64,000 nt of DNA from Trichoplax sp. H2 (Eukaryota > Placozoa > Uniplacotomia > Trichoplacea). The stretch is from NCBI GenBank assembly GCA_003344405.1, contig NOWV01000030.1, forward strand, positions 496,001 to 560,000. Reading direction: 5' to 3'. Shown here one piece after another: positions 38,893 to 53,800 of this stretch. Positions within the stretch are counted from its first letter, which is position 1. Each line of letters starts with the position of its first letter. The notes below the pieces were generated by a model. The model ran no database searches, was not told the DNA's origin, and worked only from the letters and a program-made list of their open reading frames with translations. Both the position numbers and the translations under genes were made by a program.

Positions 38893-41800
38893 CTATAAAG
38901 TAAGATTTTGTAAAATCGTAAATTATCTGACAGGTTTTAATTCACTGTACAATTTCATCAAAAATTGGACGATTTTTGTAATGACCGGACATATACGGGT
39001 TTAAAATACGAAATGATTTGCTAAATTAAATATTTGAGCGTTTGTAAAGAATATTTCTGACCTACATAACTGAAAAAACTTACTATAGCTAGGGCAATCC
39101 GAACGTCGGTGCCAATATTATCTGTTACATTACATTGCAAGACAAGGCTAGTATTTGTAGCATATTTTTTCAAAACCCGGACTCTTCTTAATCGATCACA
39201 TATTTGGTTGATGGTAGTACCCTGGGAAAGAATTATCTTGATTAGAAACTTTTAAGTAAAATTGAGATATTCTTCTATTAGGTAGCTAATAAAGCTACTA
39301 TTAAGACTAATCTTTGAAAGAATTATGGCTATTCGGTACCGTAATAAATGCTTCATAAGTTAAATTATACTGTAAAAAGAAGTTGATTGCTCATTAAACA
39401 ATAATTAAGTTCATAAATTACATTAGGTAATTTAGCTGGAGAGATTTGATGGATTTCTCGATAACAGTTCGATGGAGCAGTTCCTTGGTAGTTTAAGCAG
39501 CTAAGCCCAACTTCAGTATTTTGGCAGTAGCTTTGTGCGACACATGGCGATTGTAGGCAATTAGATTCGCTGTAAGAGACGCAAGAACCACCATTTGTAC
39601 AAGAAACACTTGCTGAACAATTGCTTGGACCACACCAAACCTAATAATTAAATTTATCCAGTTTAGGCTTTTATTAATTTACAGTAATACAAGGGTATTC
39701 ATCATGGATAAAGAAAATTAATTGGAGAAATCGTTATACCTGTGTGCAGGTTACTTGGCCGGATGAACAACTGCACTCATTGCAATCTGCCGGCCATTTA
39801 ACACTATCTTGATAGACTATACCACCGTAGACGCAAATACCTAAGTGTAAATGTTTACAAGATAGAAATATGCGATAAGTTAGAATAGAGTTGATTAAAT
39901 ACTCATGTGAGATTGGTGTTAGGTAAGACAATACCATGAACTTTTTAATACATACGTGTGCTGCAATGTTGTCCAGTCCAAGTGGTAGGGCAAGTGCATG
40001 TATAACGGTTGACTTGGTCAGTACATGTACCTCCATTTTGACAAGGATTCGATGAGCACTCATCGATTTCTAAAAATGTGCAGAGAAAAGCGATGAATCG
40101 TAACACAGTCTTTGCTAGTAATTTTAAAAATACAATCGAATGAAGAAATTAAGAAAGGGTTTTTTATTCTATATACTTTGATAACTTACGTTGCTTACAT
40201 AGCGGACCAGTATAGCCAGCAGAGCAGTTGCATACATATCCGCCAATAAGACCATTACAGCCTCCATTTGGTGAACAAATATTTTCGGATATGAGACTTC
40301 CAGAAGTGTCATAAACCTTACAGTAATCGATTCGAGAATCACATAATTGACCAGTATAACCTAAGCCGCAATTACAAGTGTAGCCATTGACTTGATCAAT
40401 GCAGGTAGCGCCATTTTTGCAAAGAGAACCGGCGCAATCATCGATATTAGTTTCGCAGATTGTGCCAGTATAGCCTGTATTATTGCAATTGCAAGAATAA
40501 CTGTTGATCAGATCCAAACATATTCCTTGGTGCAAACATGGTGTAGAAGCACATTCATTAATGTTCACTTCGCAATTTGTTCCTGTATATCCGAATGAAC
40601 ACTGGCAGGAATATCCCGCAATTAGATCATTACATTGCCCGTTATTTTGGCACGGCTGGCTTTGACACTCATCAATATTAACTGTACAATTAGTGCCCGT
40701 ATAACCAGACCTATAATAAATCGAGAGTTAAATTAATTGGCATTCATTAAGGTTTCATTGACAGCAGGAATAGAATTAGTTATTAACTAGGTATAAAGCG
40801 CTGTTAAAATATTTACCCGCAATTACACTTGTATCCATTTACTTGATCAACACATTGACCATTATTAGCACAAGAATTCGGCTCACAATCATTTATGTCT
40901 ACCGTACAAAATGTACCAGTATAACCAGGTAGGCAACTGCAACTATATCCATCAACTTTATCTACACAAGTACTTCCGGATGCGCACTGATTACTTTGGC
41001 ATTCATCGATGTTAACTCCACAGCTGGAACCAGTAAATCCTCTAGCACATACACATTGATATTGGTTAACATTATTAAGACATGATCCGCCGTTTTGACA
41101 TGGACCACTTTGGCATTCATCAATGTTAGTTTCACAGCTTTTGCCAGTATAACCAGGATTGCAACTGCAGGAGTAATTGCTAACTAAATCGGTACACGTG
41201 CCAAAGACGCAATTTCGTGGATCTTGACACTCGTTAATATCAACACCACAGTTACTTCCGGTATATCCAGTGGTACAACTACATATAAATCCGTCTACTT
41301 GATCTATGCAACTGCCGTTGATACATGGATTGGAAGCACATTCATTAATGTTGGTTTCGCATAATTGTCCGGTAAATCCAATTCTACATGAACAGGAATA
41401 AGATCCGATTCTGTCTACACAAACTCCTCCACTAGTACAAGGTGAGCTACTGCATTCATTGATTTCTGTTTCACAGTGAGTTCCAGTGTAGCCATTACAT
41501 TGGCAGGTATAACCGTTCACTTGGTCATTGCATGTTCCACCGTGTTGACAAGGAGAAGATGTACATTCATTAATATTAACTTCACATCGGCTACCTTGAT
41601 AGCCAGCAGGACAAGTACAGTTATATTCATTAATGCCATCGTTGCATGCACCAGTAGCGCAAGGATTGCTGCTACATTCGTTGATATTTGTTTGGCATTG
41701 ATTTCCTGTAAATCCATTTTGACAGCTACATGAATAGCTATTAATATTGTTAGTACATGCACCACCATTAGTGCAAGGGTTACTACTGCATTCATTAATA

Positions 41801-44800
41801 TCGATCTGGCATGATGTACCAGTATAACCAGCAGAACAAGTACATTGATAGCCATTGCGTAAGTCAGTACAATTTCCGTCATGTAAGCATGGCTTCCCTT
41901 CACAGTTGTCAACACATAGGAGGCCTTGCAGGTTATTTGGACATTTGCATTGAAAGCTATTTACGCCATCTGTACAGTTACCATCATTATGACAAGGATT
42001 AGGCGAGCAATCATCGATATTGTTTTGACAAGACGTACCATTAAAGCCTGCAATACACTGACAGACATATTGATTGACTCGGTCGAAACAAGTACCATTA
42101 TTAAGGCATGGGTTGCTGCTACATTCGTTAATATCTTGTTCACAATGCGTACCAGTATATCCATTAGCACAACTACAAGAATAGCTATTAATCTGTTCAT
42201 TGCAGGTACTACCATGTTGGCATGGATCGCTAGAGCATTCTGCGATATCAGACTGGCAAGTTTTACCGGTGTAACCAGCAATACAATTGCAACTGAAATC
42301 ATTGATTTGGTCTGTACAAGTACCGCCATGGCTGCATGGTGTAGCAGCGCAATCATTGATATTATTTTCGCAATTGGTACCGTTATAACCAGCAATGCAA
42401 TAGCATTGATATGAATTAACTTCATCTTGGCAGGTGCCATTATGATTGCATGGGCCACTAGCACATTCATTGATGTTAGTTTCACAGTTTACATCCGTAT
42501 AGCCGCTGGCACATGAACAGCTATAACTGTTGATAGCATCTTGACATGTTCCTCCTTTATAACCAACAATGATAATTAATAAAGTACGTAATTTGATGGA
42601 ATACGCATAATTACAGTGCACAGACTAACTTAGGTATATTCATACTATTCACACCAATAAACTGAAATTAATATACAATATTTACAACTAGCTATATTCT
42701 TTGAATAAACGTGTGCAACTTATACTCCATTATTGGTCTGTAATAGCTTTGCTATAGCATAATTATCTGATGCGATACTTAGCATTAGTATATAATACTT
42801 TACCATGTCGGCATGGCGTTGATTGACATTCATTAATATTTACTTCGCAGTTTTTACCAGTATACCCTCCCATACAAGTGCAGCGGTAGTCGTTGATTTG
42901 ATCCGTACAGGTACCACCGTTAATACACGGGGTAGAATTACATTCATTGATGTTTATTTGGCACGTTGTGCCGTTAAAACCAGCCTTGCATTGACAGCCA
43001 AATTGATTGATATCATCGATACAGGTACCATTATTCAAGCATGGTTGGCTAGTACATTCATTAATATTAGTTTGGCAGTTGATATTAGTAAATCCAGCTT
43101 GACAGGTACACTGATAGGCGCTAACAAGATCCTAAGTCGGAGAATATTGCAAAATGAGGAATATGAGTAATTATAGTAATATACTGTACATTTGTGTATG
43201 TACACATAATACTTTTACCATTCCTTATGAGATTTTACCTGGCATGTGCCATTATTTTGGCAAGGCTGAGGGCTACAATCATCGATATCTAGTATGAAGT
43301 AAGCAAAATTTATTTCAATAACCAAGTTTATACCTTAATTAAAAAGTGATATTAATGTAAATACCATTGGCTTTAATTCAGTTACATACTTATTTGGCAC
43401 ATTTTTCCGGTATAGCCTTGGATGCAATTGCAGCGATAATCAAGCACTTGATCAAAGCATGTGCCGTTATTTTGGCATGGGGCTGCAGTGCAATCGTTTA
43501 TATCTATATAAAAAATCATTTCATTTCAGAATATTATACAAACAACAATTTTAAAATTATATATCCAGTATTTGGCATAAACTATTAGGGCCCATAGATG
43601 GTTGATTATACAATTGGGTAATTGTTAGTTGATAAACTGAATTGAATAGAGTAGAGGCTTACCATTTTGACAGTGGTATCCATTAAATCCTGTGTTATTA
43701 CATATGCATGAATAACCGTTTATTCCATCTTGACAAGTTCCGCCATTCTGGCATGGATTTGATAAGCATTCATTAACGTTTATTTGGCATGTCGTGCCGT
43801 TGTAACCGGATGCACAGTTACAGCTATAGGAAGCGATCTGGTCTATACATGAGCCTCCATTGATGCATGGAGATGAAGAACATTCGTCAATATCTGCAAA
43901 TGCGGTAGAGCAAATTGAAAATTAGAAAATATCGGATACTTTAATTTAGTAAAAGTATGTACGAATTACTTATTTCACAACTCTTTCCCGTGTAGCCGGC
44001 ACTACATGTACAGCTATAATCATTAACCCAATCCGAACAGTTTCCATTATGAAGACACGGATTGCCAGCGCAGTCATCGATATCTGAAAATGTTATTAAT
44101 AAAGCAATTTGCTTCAACCATACAAGTACTAGTATCAAATAGCAATTATATGACGCATAGTATACGAAAAAATATATCTATGGCAATAATAGGGAATAAG
44201 TCTTACTTGTTTCACAATGAGTTCCATTGAAACCAGTTGATGTGCAATTACATGAATAACTATTTATACCATCGATGCACTGCCCACCATTTTTACATGG
44301 AGATGATAAACACTCATTAATATTGCTATTACAGTGGGTACCAGTATAACCGGCTGAACAGCTACAATTGTAACCATTGACTAAATCATTACACGATCCT
44401 TGGAAACATGGATTACTGGTACATTCATTGATATTGGTTTCACAATTGGTATCTGTATAGCCAGCTGTACATGTGCAGTTATAACGGTTAATTAAATCAA
44501 TACAAGTTCCGTTATATTGGCATGGATTTGATGCACATTCATCAACATTCATTTCACAATGAACGCCTTTATAACCAGACTGACATGAACAGTTATACAT
44601 GTTAACCATATCTTTGCATACGCCATTATTCAAGCATGGTAAACTATTACATTCGTTGATATCTGTTTCACATTGATATCCAGTATAACCAGGTAAGCAT
44701 GAACAATTATATTTATTAACATGATCATGACACTGACCACCGTTCAGGCAAGGCAGTGAATTGCATTCATTATAGTCAATTTGGCAGTTTGTTCCCAAAA

Positions 44801-47800
44801 ATCCTGGCAAGCAAGTGCAGTTATATCGATTGACGAGATTGTGACAAGTAGCTTGATTTTGGCAAGGATTACTATTGCATTCATCAATTTCTGTTTCACA
44901 ATCGTATCCAGTATAGCCAGGTAAGCATGAACAGTCATATTGATCGATTAGATCGTTGCATATGCCATCATTTAAACATGGGCCACTTTCGCATTCGTTG
45001 ATATTAGTTTGACATTCATTTCCTGCATAACCAGGTACGCAAGTACAATTATAGCCATTGATTAAATCTTGGCATGTTCCACCATTTTGACATGGACTGC
45101 TTATGCATTCATTAATATTAGTTTGACAGTCAGTTCCAGTAAATCCAGCGATGCAGTTACAGGAATATTTGTTAATTTGATTGACACATTCTCCATCGTT
45201 TTGGCATGGCATTGATAGACATTCATCAATATCTTGCTCACAATGTGTTCCCGTGTAGCCAGCAACACACTGACAATTATAACCGTTAATTGCATCAGCG
45301 CATGTAGCACTATTTTGACAAGGAGAGGAACTGCATTCATTAATGTCTTTTGCACAAAAAAGAAACAGAAAGATATTAAGAAATTGCGTTACGCACTACT
45401 TAAATTAGGTATAGATCACTAAAATATATTAATATTAGACTCGGAACTAACTTATTGTGCACTGATCGCCTGTGAATCCAGATGCACAAGTACAATTATA
45501 ATAGTTTGGTGCAGAGTTGATGCACGTAGCTTCATTATGACAGGGCGTGAATCTACATCGATTAATATCTATATTTACAAAGTAAGAAGAGCAATCCAAA
45601 TGATTAGTAACTCACTTACCGACGATCCACTAGGTAATTGTCGAATATAACAGAGTAGACAGTGCAATGTATGCTTGTATATATATATACTGTAGATTCT
45701 TACCATCTTGACAAATATTCCCAGAATAATCCGACGTACAATTGCAAGTAAATGAATTTACTTTATCAATGCATACACCATTATTTAGACATGGCTGGAC
45801 ATGACATTCGTTAATATCTGTTTGCAGTACAAAAATATTTATACCTTAGTAGCTTTATCATGTATTGATACTACACTAGGACCTATAATTTACAAAGTGT
45901 ATTCGAATTTAGCATACAGTTTCCAATGGCTTTCTAATTGAAATCTATAATTAAATTTTCGACTTACCATTTTCACAATTGGTACCGTTAAAGCCGGAAC
46001 CGCAATTGCATCTGTATTGATTTGCACCAACATTGATACACGTACCACTGTTTTGGCATGGTGTTATCCTGCATCGATTATGATCTATAAGGTTGATAGT
46101 TATATACGGTAAAGAAAATCTTAGCATAATATTTTTCCTTGTTAAAGTCAATATTCTTTAGCTAAAAGACGTATGATACAAACAGAAAATTAATAAGACA
46201 ATTGGCTCTTTGGTATCTTTATTTATCATTAGGATCCTTACATGAGATATTCTACTATGCTTTACACGTTCAACTTACCGTGTTCACAAAGTGTTCCATT
46301 ATAATCTTGTGTACAAACACAAACATATCCATTTATCGAATCACTACAGCTTGCATTGTTACTGCATGGGCTAGAAACGCATTCGTCGATATCTGTAGTA
46401 CGAACATTGATTGCAGGGTTAGAAATAAATGTACGCGCTGGTAATGCAGAGACAGCGGCTAGCTACAATAGACATGAGGTATTGATTACTTGTTTCGCAA
46501 TGAATTCCTGTGAATCCAGCAGCACAGCTGCAGTTATAAGTATCAGGGAAGATATTGGAACAGGTAGCGCTGTTTAAACATGGCTCTAGGCGGCATCGAT
46601 TATTATCTGTAGCAAAATAGGAAATTATAAAAAGTTATTTACACCGATAAATTTAAGCTAACTTATTTTACGTCAATTAGAGTATATGAATTCTATTTTG
46701 AAAATTATTATAATCCTTAGGCCTTAATAATCGCAAATATATGGAATAGATAACATTTTACATACCATATTGGCAATTAGAACCACTAAAATTGGTTTTG
46801 CAAACGCAGTCGTTACCCAAGACACAATTTCCATTAGCTGTGCAATGGTTAATAAGAAATATATGTATGACAGTCAATGATAATATCTTTATAGCTAAAG
46901 AAGATCAATTCTACCACTAGATTAATTTATTTTTTACCTGTACATCCCTCTTTGATCACACACTGCATGCAGGTGTTTCCTGTCCAACCACTATTGCATC
47001 TATTTGGTTTGAAGTAAAATTTCATTATAAATACACAGGGAAACATAATCTTTTGGACAATTATTTTTAAGACAATTTATGAAGCTACTGAAAGTTTTTT
47101 GGAAAGAATTTAATATTTTTAACCAACTTACAAACACTCTCCTGGCGCATTTGTACAATTGGCATGAGATAAATCGCAGCCATCCCTACATATAGCTTTA
47201 ACAAAAAGTATATACGTATACAATAAGTCATTTTATTTAAATGAAATAGTAATTGCTGTAATTCCATTTTTTAAAAGCTTCATTTAGTTTTAAAATCATT
47301 ATAAGTTTGTTTGGATAATCAAAATTACCAGTATCGCAGGTTTTTCCTGTCCAACCCGTAGTGCAAGAACAGTTATAATGGTTAATCATGTCATTACAAG
47401 TAGCATTATTTAAGCATGGATTGGAGGAACATTCATTGATTTCTGTCAAAGATATGTTGAAAAATGTATTGGTTACTTCATTAATCACAGTTACATCAGA
47501 GCTTATGCGATAGTTAATAGTTGTAATATCCAAATATTGCTTTGTAAGTATTTTAACCAGTTGCGTTGAAATGCAATAACTAAATAAGTTGAATGACTGA
47601 CTACTCGGTGTAAAGTTTAATTAATTTGTTAATGGTTGTATTAACAGACCTGTTTCGCAATTATTTCTAGTATATCCTGGAACACAACTGCAAGTATAAT
47701 TATTAACTCCATTATTATTGCATGTGGCGCCGTTACTACAAGGGTTGCTTCTGCAAGAATTTAGGTCTGTAAAACGATATTAAAAACGCTTACCATGGGG

Positions 47801-50800
47801 TACATTGAAAAAATGGAATTTTAATTCTGTTTATAGAAGAAACAGTATATCGAAAATCATAATAGATGGAAAGATCAATGGTACTTGTAATATCCTACTT
47901 ACCATTTTGACAGTTTACACCTGTATAATTAGCCATACAAGCACAGCTGTATGCATATGGTGTGGTATAAGAACAATTTCCACCATTTGTACATGGAGGC
48001 GCTATTCTACAAGGGTTCATGTCTACAAAATATGTATAAATTAAGTTCTTTAGCTGGATCGGAAATAAAATTAAACTTAAAGTACACGGAACAAAATTTA
48101 TAGCTGTTAATGACAAAAATTATGAGTCTATTAGCGCTTAATCATGAAACTTCTAAATATCTATAAATTTGAAAGCTGGCTTATATATCGTAGATCACGT
48201 TTTCATTTACGGCGTACATGGCAAAGTAATCCCGTTTTTGAGGAACATTTTATCTGATAATCCTGACACTAGTGTGATAGTAGCAGCAGTATTTGCTGTC
48301 ATTTATTTAACGCTGCAGTTGCATTTTAATAATGGTACCCTACCTTGTTCGCAATGAACCCCTGTATACTGCGTTGGACATTGGCATGTATATCTATTGA
48401 TTTGATCGATACATGTTGCTTGTATATGTTGGCAAGGATTGGATGCACATTCATCGATATCTTTGAGTACAAACAAATATAAAAATAAAATCGTATTATT
48501 CAATGATCAATGATAAAAATCTTTTAAACATCTCAAGTAGAATTAAGCTAAATTACTTTGTTCACAAGTTATGCCAGTATATCCAGCTGCACAATTACAT
48601 ATGAAAGAATTAGCCCCATTATTGATGCAAGTGCTGTTGTATTTACAAGGAGAGCTGCGACAGCTATTTAAATCTGTAAAAAGTATATAAGTTGGATCCA
48701 GTGGAATAAAAGAGTATGTATTTAAATTTATTTAGTGGCACCTGCATAAATGCATTTAATTACTAAAATGCATCTCAATTCAACATACCATTTTTACAGT
48801 TATTTCCAGAGTAATTGGCTGCACACGTACACGTATAAGTGTCAATACCTGTGGCTGAACATGTGCCGCCATTCTGACATAAGCTGCTGTTTTTTCGACA
48901 AGCATTTCCATCTTGTGAGAGTAACCGCAGTATAAGTTAATTAAAATGAGAAATTACTATCTCTGTATGCTTAAATTACAATAGATGCTCAACGAAATAC
49001 GACTAAATAATTTATATCAAGTTTAAGATTTCTATACCGGTTTCGCAATGATTTCCAGTCCAGTCAAATAGACAATTACAAACATAGAAGCTGACTTGAT
49101 CTTGGCATGTACCACCATTTTGGCATGGATTTGAAGAACACTCATTTATATCTATAAGAGAGTTATGGACGTAGAATATTAATTTATCCTGAAATTAGGA
49201 ACTAATTGATTTTAATTTCTAATTATCAGAGATCTTACTTATTTGGCAGTTAGTGCCAGTATATCCGGTAGCACAGCTACATGCATAGTTATTAACGTTA
49301 TCTGTACAGCTACCACCATTCTGACATGGGGTTGATTGGCATTCGTTGATATCTATGTGATTATATACCAACAAAAGGATTATATAAAAATGAGACGGAA
49401 ATTAAGTCTATAAACTATTGCAATTTCATTAAAATGTAACAGATTGTTCTGTGTTAAAGAACGCTTATTTGTTGACAAATTCTGTAAAATCTTGTTACAA
49501 TATAATCAGATTATTTATATTCAGCTTATTATAATAAAAGATGTAACGAATCTAACCTTGATCACAATTGGTTCCTGTATAACCAGGAGCACATGTACAA
49601 GAATAAGTAAATACTCCTGTAGCAGCACATGTAGCTCCGTTTTTACAAGGTGCACTTATGCGACATTTATTAGCGTCTAAAGAATAAATAAATAAATGTT
49701 AATATAGATCCTCGTTACGATAACTTGTAACAAGTTGTGATTATCGGTTCAGTATTAGTTACACTGTCATAATCAGTTAAGTAACGAATTACCAGTTTCG
49801 CAATGTGTACCAGTCCAATCAGAAGGACAATTGCATGTATATCCGTTTATTCCATCAACACATGTAGCATGGGTATGCTGACATGGATTCGATGCACATT
49901 CGTCAATGTCTAGCATTAAATAGGTAAATATCGAGTCGTGTAAGAAATGGTTAAGTTGATCTTAATTATATAAGTTTTACTTGTGGTACAGATAGCTCCA
50001 GTATATCCAGCTGCACACGTGCAATTATAATAAAGATGGTAATCGTTGCATGTTGCTCCGTTAAGGCAAGGTGTAGAGGCACATTCAGCAACATCTACAA
50101 AAGAATTAGATAAAAATTAGACGATAAATTAGAGTAATAAAGTTACAGCAATTTCATTACAATGTAACAGTTTTTCTTAGCTAAAGAACGCTTATTTGTT
50201 AACAAAAACTGTAATAAATGTTGTATTGCTTTCGTATGTCTACGTTTAAACTGGTCGAAATGTTTACCTAATGCACAGTTTGATCCGGTATAACCGGATG
50301 TACAAGTGCATGTATAGTCATTAATACCATCTGTACAAGTTGATGAGTGTTGACAGGGATTTGATGAACATTCATCAATGTCTATAAATAGCAAAATAAA
50401 TTGAAATTATTGACTTCAATTTCCTTACATAAAATTGGAAAAAGATAAGTTTTAAAGGAAGAATGTGGCTCAAATAATTTCTGTCTTATGCAAATTTCTC
50501 TCAATTTGACTGAACGAACAAATATTTTAGAGTTTAATATAAATTTACTTGTTCCGCATTGGGTTCCAGTATATCCTGCAGCACATATACAATTGTATTT
50601 ATTAACCAAGTTATCACAGGTTGCACCATTTAAGCACGGAGTCGATATGCATTCATTGACATCTAAATCATTCAATTTCGACATAAGAGTTTAGCAAGTG
50701 TAGGCTAATATCTCAAATTTTACAGCATGATACGAGTGAAAAACATATGAAGAATACGTGCATGGTTACCTTGATCACAATTTATTCCTGTATATCCTGG

Positions 50801-53800
50801 CGCACAAGTACATGTGTAAACGTTGAGGCTAACATAAGAACAAGTACCTCCGTTCTGACATGGTGAAGATAATCGGCATAAATTGCCATCTGGTGTATAT
50901 GAAAACAATGTTATTCATTAATTATTTTATCCAGTACACAGTACAATTTAGAATTATATGCCATTAATTATCTTGATACAATTCATTATATATATATATA
51001 TAGTTAAGTATTCAGAATTGATGATAGATACCAGTTTCACAATGAGCTCCTGTCCAATCAGAAGGACAATTGCAAGTGTAACTATTTACACCATCGACAC
51101 ATGTAGAGTAAGCATGTTGACATGGATTCGATACACATTCGTCGATATCTATCATGTAGTTTAATTAGATAGAGTAGATTAAGGGTAAGTAAATACCTCA
51201 AAATACTATCAGCCAGCCTCAAGAATATATTTACGTATAATAGACACTATATTGCAGTCGAGGCTACTTTGAAAGCTGAATTTAATTAAGTAAAGTTTAC
51301 TTGTGCTGCAGATCGCTCCTGTATATCCGGCTGCACATGTACAATTATAGTAGAGATGATAATCGTGGCATGTTGCTCCGTTAAGGCAAGGTATAGAGGT
51401 ACATTCTGCAAAATCTACAAAAGTATTTTATAAAATTAGACGGAGATTAAGTCTATAAACTATTGCAATTTCATTCAAATGTAACAGATTGTTCTGTGTT
51501 AAAGAACGCTTATTTGTTGACAAATTCTGTAAAATCTTGTTACAATATAATCGGATTATTTATATTCAGCTTATTATAATAAAAGATGTAACGAATCTAA
51601 CCTTGATCACAATTGGTTCCTGTATAACCAGGAGCACATGTACAAGAATAAGTAAATACTCCTGTAGTAGTACATGTAGCTCCGTTTTTACAAGGTGCAC
51701 TTATGCGACATTTATTAGCGTCTAAAGAATAAATAAATAAATGTTAATATAGATCCTCGTTACGATAACTTGTAACAAGTTGTAATTATCGGTTCAGTAT
51801 TAGTTACACTGTCATAATCAGTTAAGTAACGAATTACCAGTTTCGCAATGTGTACCAGTCCAATCAGAAGGACAATTGCATGTATATCCGTTTATTCCAT
51901 CAACACATGTAGCATAGTCATGCTGACATGGATTCGATGCGCATTCGTCAATGTCTAGCATTAAATAGGTAATATCAAGTCGTGTAAGAAATGGTTAAGC
52001 TGATCTTAATTATATAAGTTTTACTTGTGGTACAGATAGCTCCAGTATATCCAGCTGCACACGTGCAATTATAATAAAGATGGTAATCGTTGCATGTTGC
52101 TCCGTTAAGGCAAGGTGTAGAGGCACATTCAGCAACATCTACAAAAGAATTAGATAAAAGTTAGAAGATAAATTAGGGTAATAAACTTACAGCAATTTCA
52201 TTACAATGTAACAGTTTTTCTTAGCTAAAGAACGCTTATTTGTTAACAAAAACTGTATAATCCTATTACAACATAATCAAATTGTTTATATTGATTTTAT
52301 TATTAAGGATGATATAAAGAAAACAAACCTTGATCGCAATTGGTTCCTGTATAACCAGAAGTACAAGTGCATGTATATGTGCTTACTCCTGTGGCAGCAC
52401 ATGTTGCTCCATTTTTACAAGGTGCACTTCTGCGACATTCATTAACATCTAAAGAATAAATAAATGTTATTATAGATTCTATTTACGTTCAATTTTAACA
52501 AATTGAGTTTATATTGGCTTAGTATTAATCAAACTGTCATACTAAGTTAAATAACAAATTACCAATGTCGCAATGTGTGCCAGTCCAGTCAGAAGGACAC
52601 TGGCATGTATATCCATTTATTCCATCAAGACATGTAGCATAGACATGCTGGCATGGACTGGATGCACATTCATTAATATCTGGTATTAAATTTGCAAATA
52701 TTAAGTCTTTCAGCTTATATTTAAAAGCAATCGTCTATTGCAATGAGATGTATTTAAAGTTTGAGGGTAATGATCGAAACAGGATATTAACATACTTGAA
52801 CTACAATCTGATCCGGTATAGCCATTAGCACAACTGCATGTATAACTGTTGATACCATCGACACAAGTTCCACCATTTTGGCAAGTTATACTGGCACAAT
52901 CATCAATATCTAAGGATGACAGAGATGAAAACGATACATATGTAAGTGTTTTCTTTAATTTTTCCTTAAAATATCTTTTGTAACGAGTTGGATTCAGAAT
53001 TCTATCGCAAGTGTATTTAAGCCATGGTATATTCTTCTAGAGAAAAGTTCTTATGGAATTATTTGCAAGGTAAGTATATTATGAACGATATGTTTCTATC
53101 TTTAATTGTGTATATTAAACCGCAATATATATGCAGATCTAATTACATATGTGAATATTTTCACTTTATCTAATTAATAACTTTGGTTTCTTACTAGATG
53201 CGCAAGTTGATCCAGTAAAGCCAGTTTCACATGCACAAGTATAAGTATTGATTCCAGTATAGGTACATGTGCCGCTATTTTGACAAGGAGTACTCGATCG
53301 ACAAAGATTTCCATCTATTTTTGTAGGAATGTAGATGAGACGTTATACTAAGTATGAATTATTGTAAAACAGCAATTTGTTATTTAATTAATCAAATCAT
53401 CTAAAGCTTATTGCAGAAATCCATTCTGACAAGGTATAAATTAATTATCCGTAGATTAAGAATCTTACCGGTTTCACAGTTAGTCCCAGTCCATTCTTTG
53501 GGGCAGGTACAGGAATACGAATTGACGTTGTTATGACAAGTTGCATAAACATGTTGGCATGGATTAGATGCACACTCGTTAATGTCTATAGTTAAAAAGT
53601 AAATATTGTAGTTAGTACGCATGAATCCAATTTCTTCCAGAGTCGGCATTTTATTATATGCGCTATAAAACAATTATTAGACTACTAGGCGGTTAAAGTT
53701 ACGCGTACATTCTTTATCGTAAGATAATAGTAGAAATCTTATAGTTATTTTATGATATACCTGTTTGACAGTTTGTGCCAGTGTAGCCTGTCACGCAGGA

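Noticed and set aside
40392-42485. Open frames on the plus strand and in other minus frames across the EGF exons
   Set aside because: They are shadows of the repetitive EGF coding frame; their Ile/Thr/Ala-rich sequences mirror the complement of Cys/Asn/Gly codons.
47895-53673. Regular spacing of similar about 115-nt units that could be mistaken for a CRISPR-like array
   Set aside because: The units are EGF exons with conserved cysteines and GT-AG introns in an animal genome.
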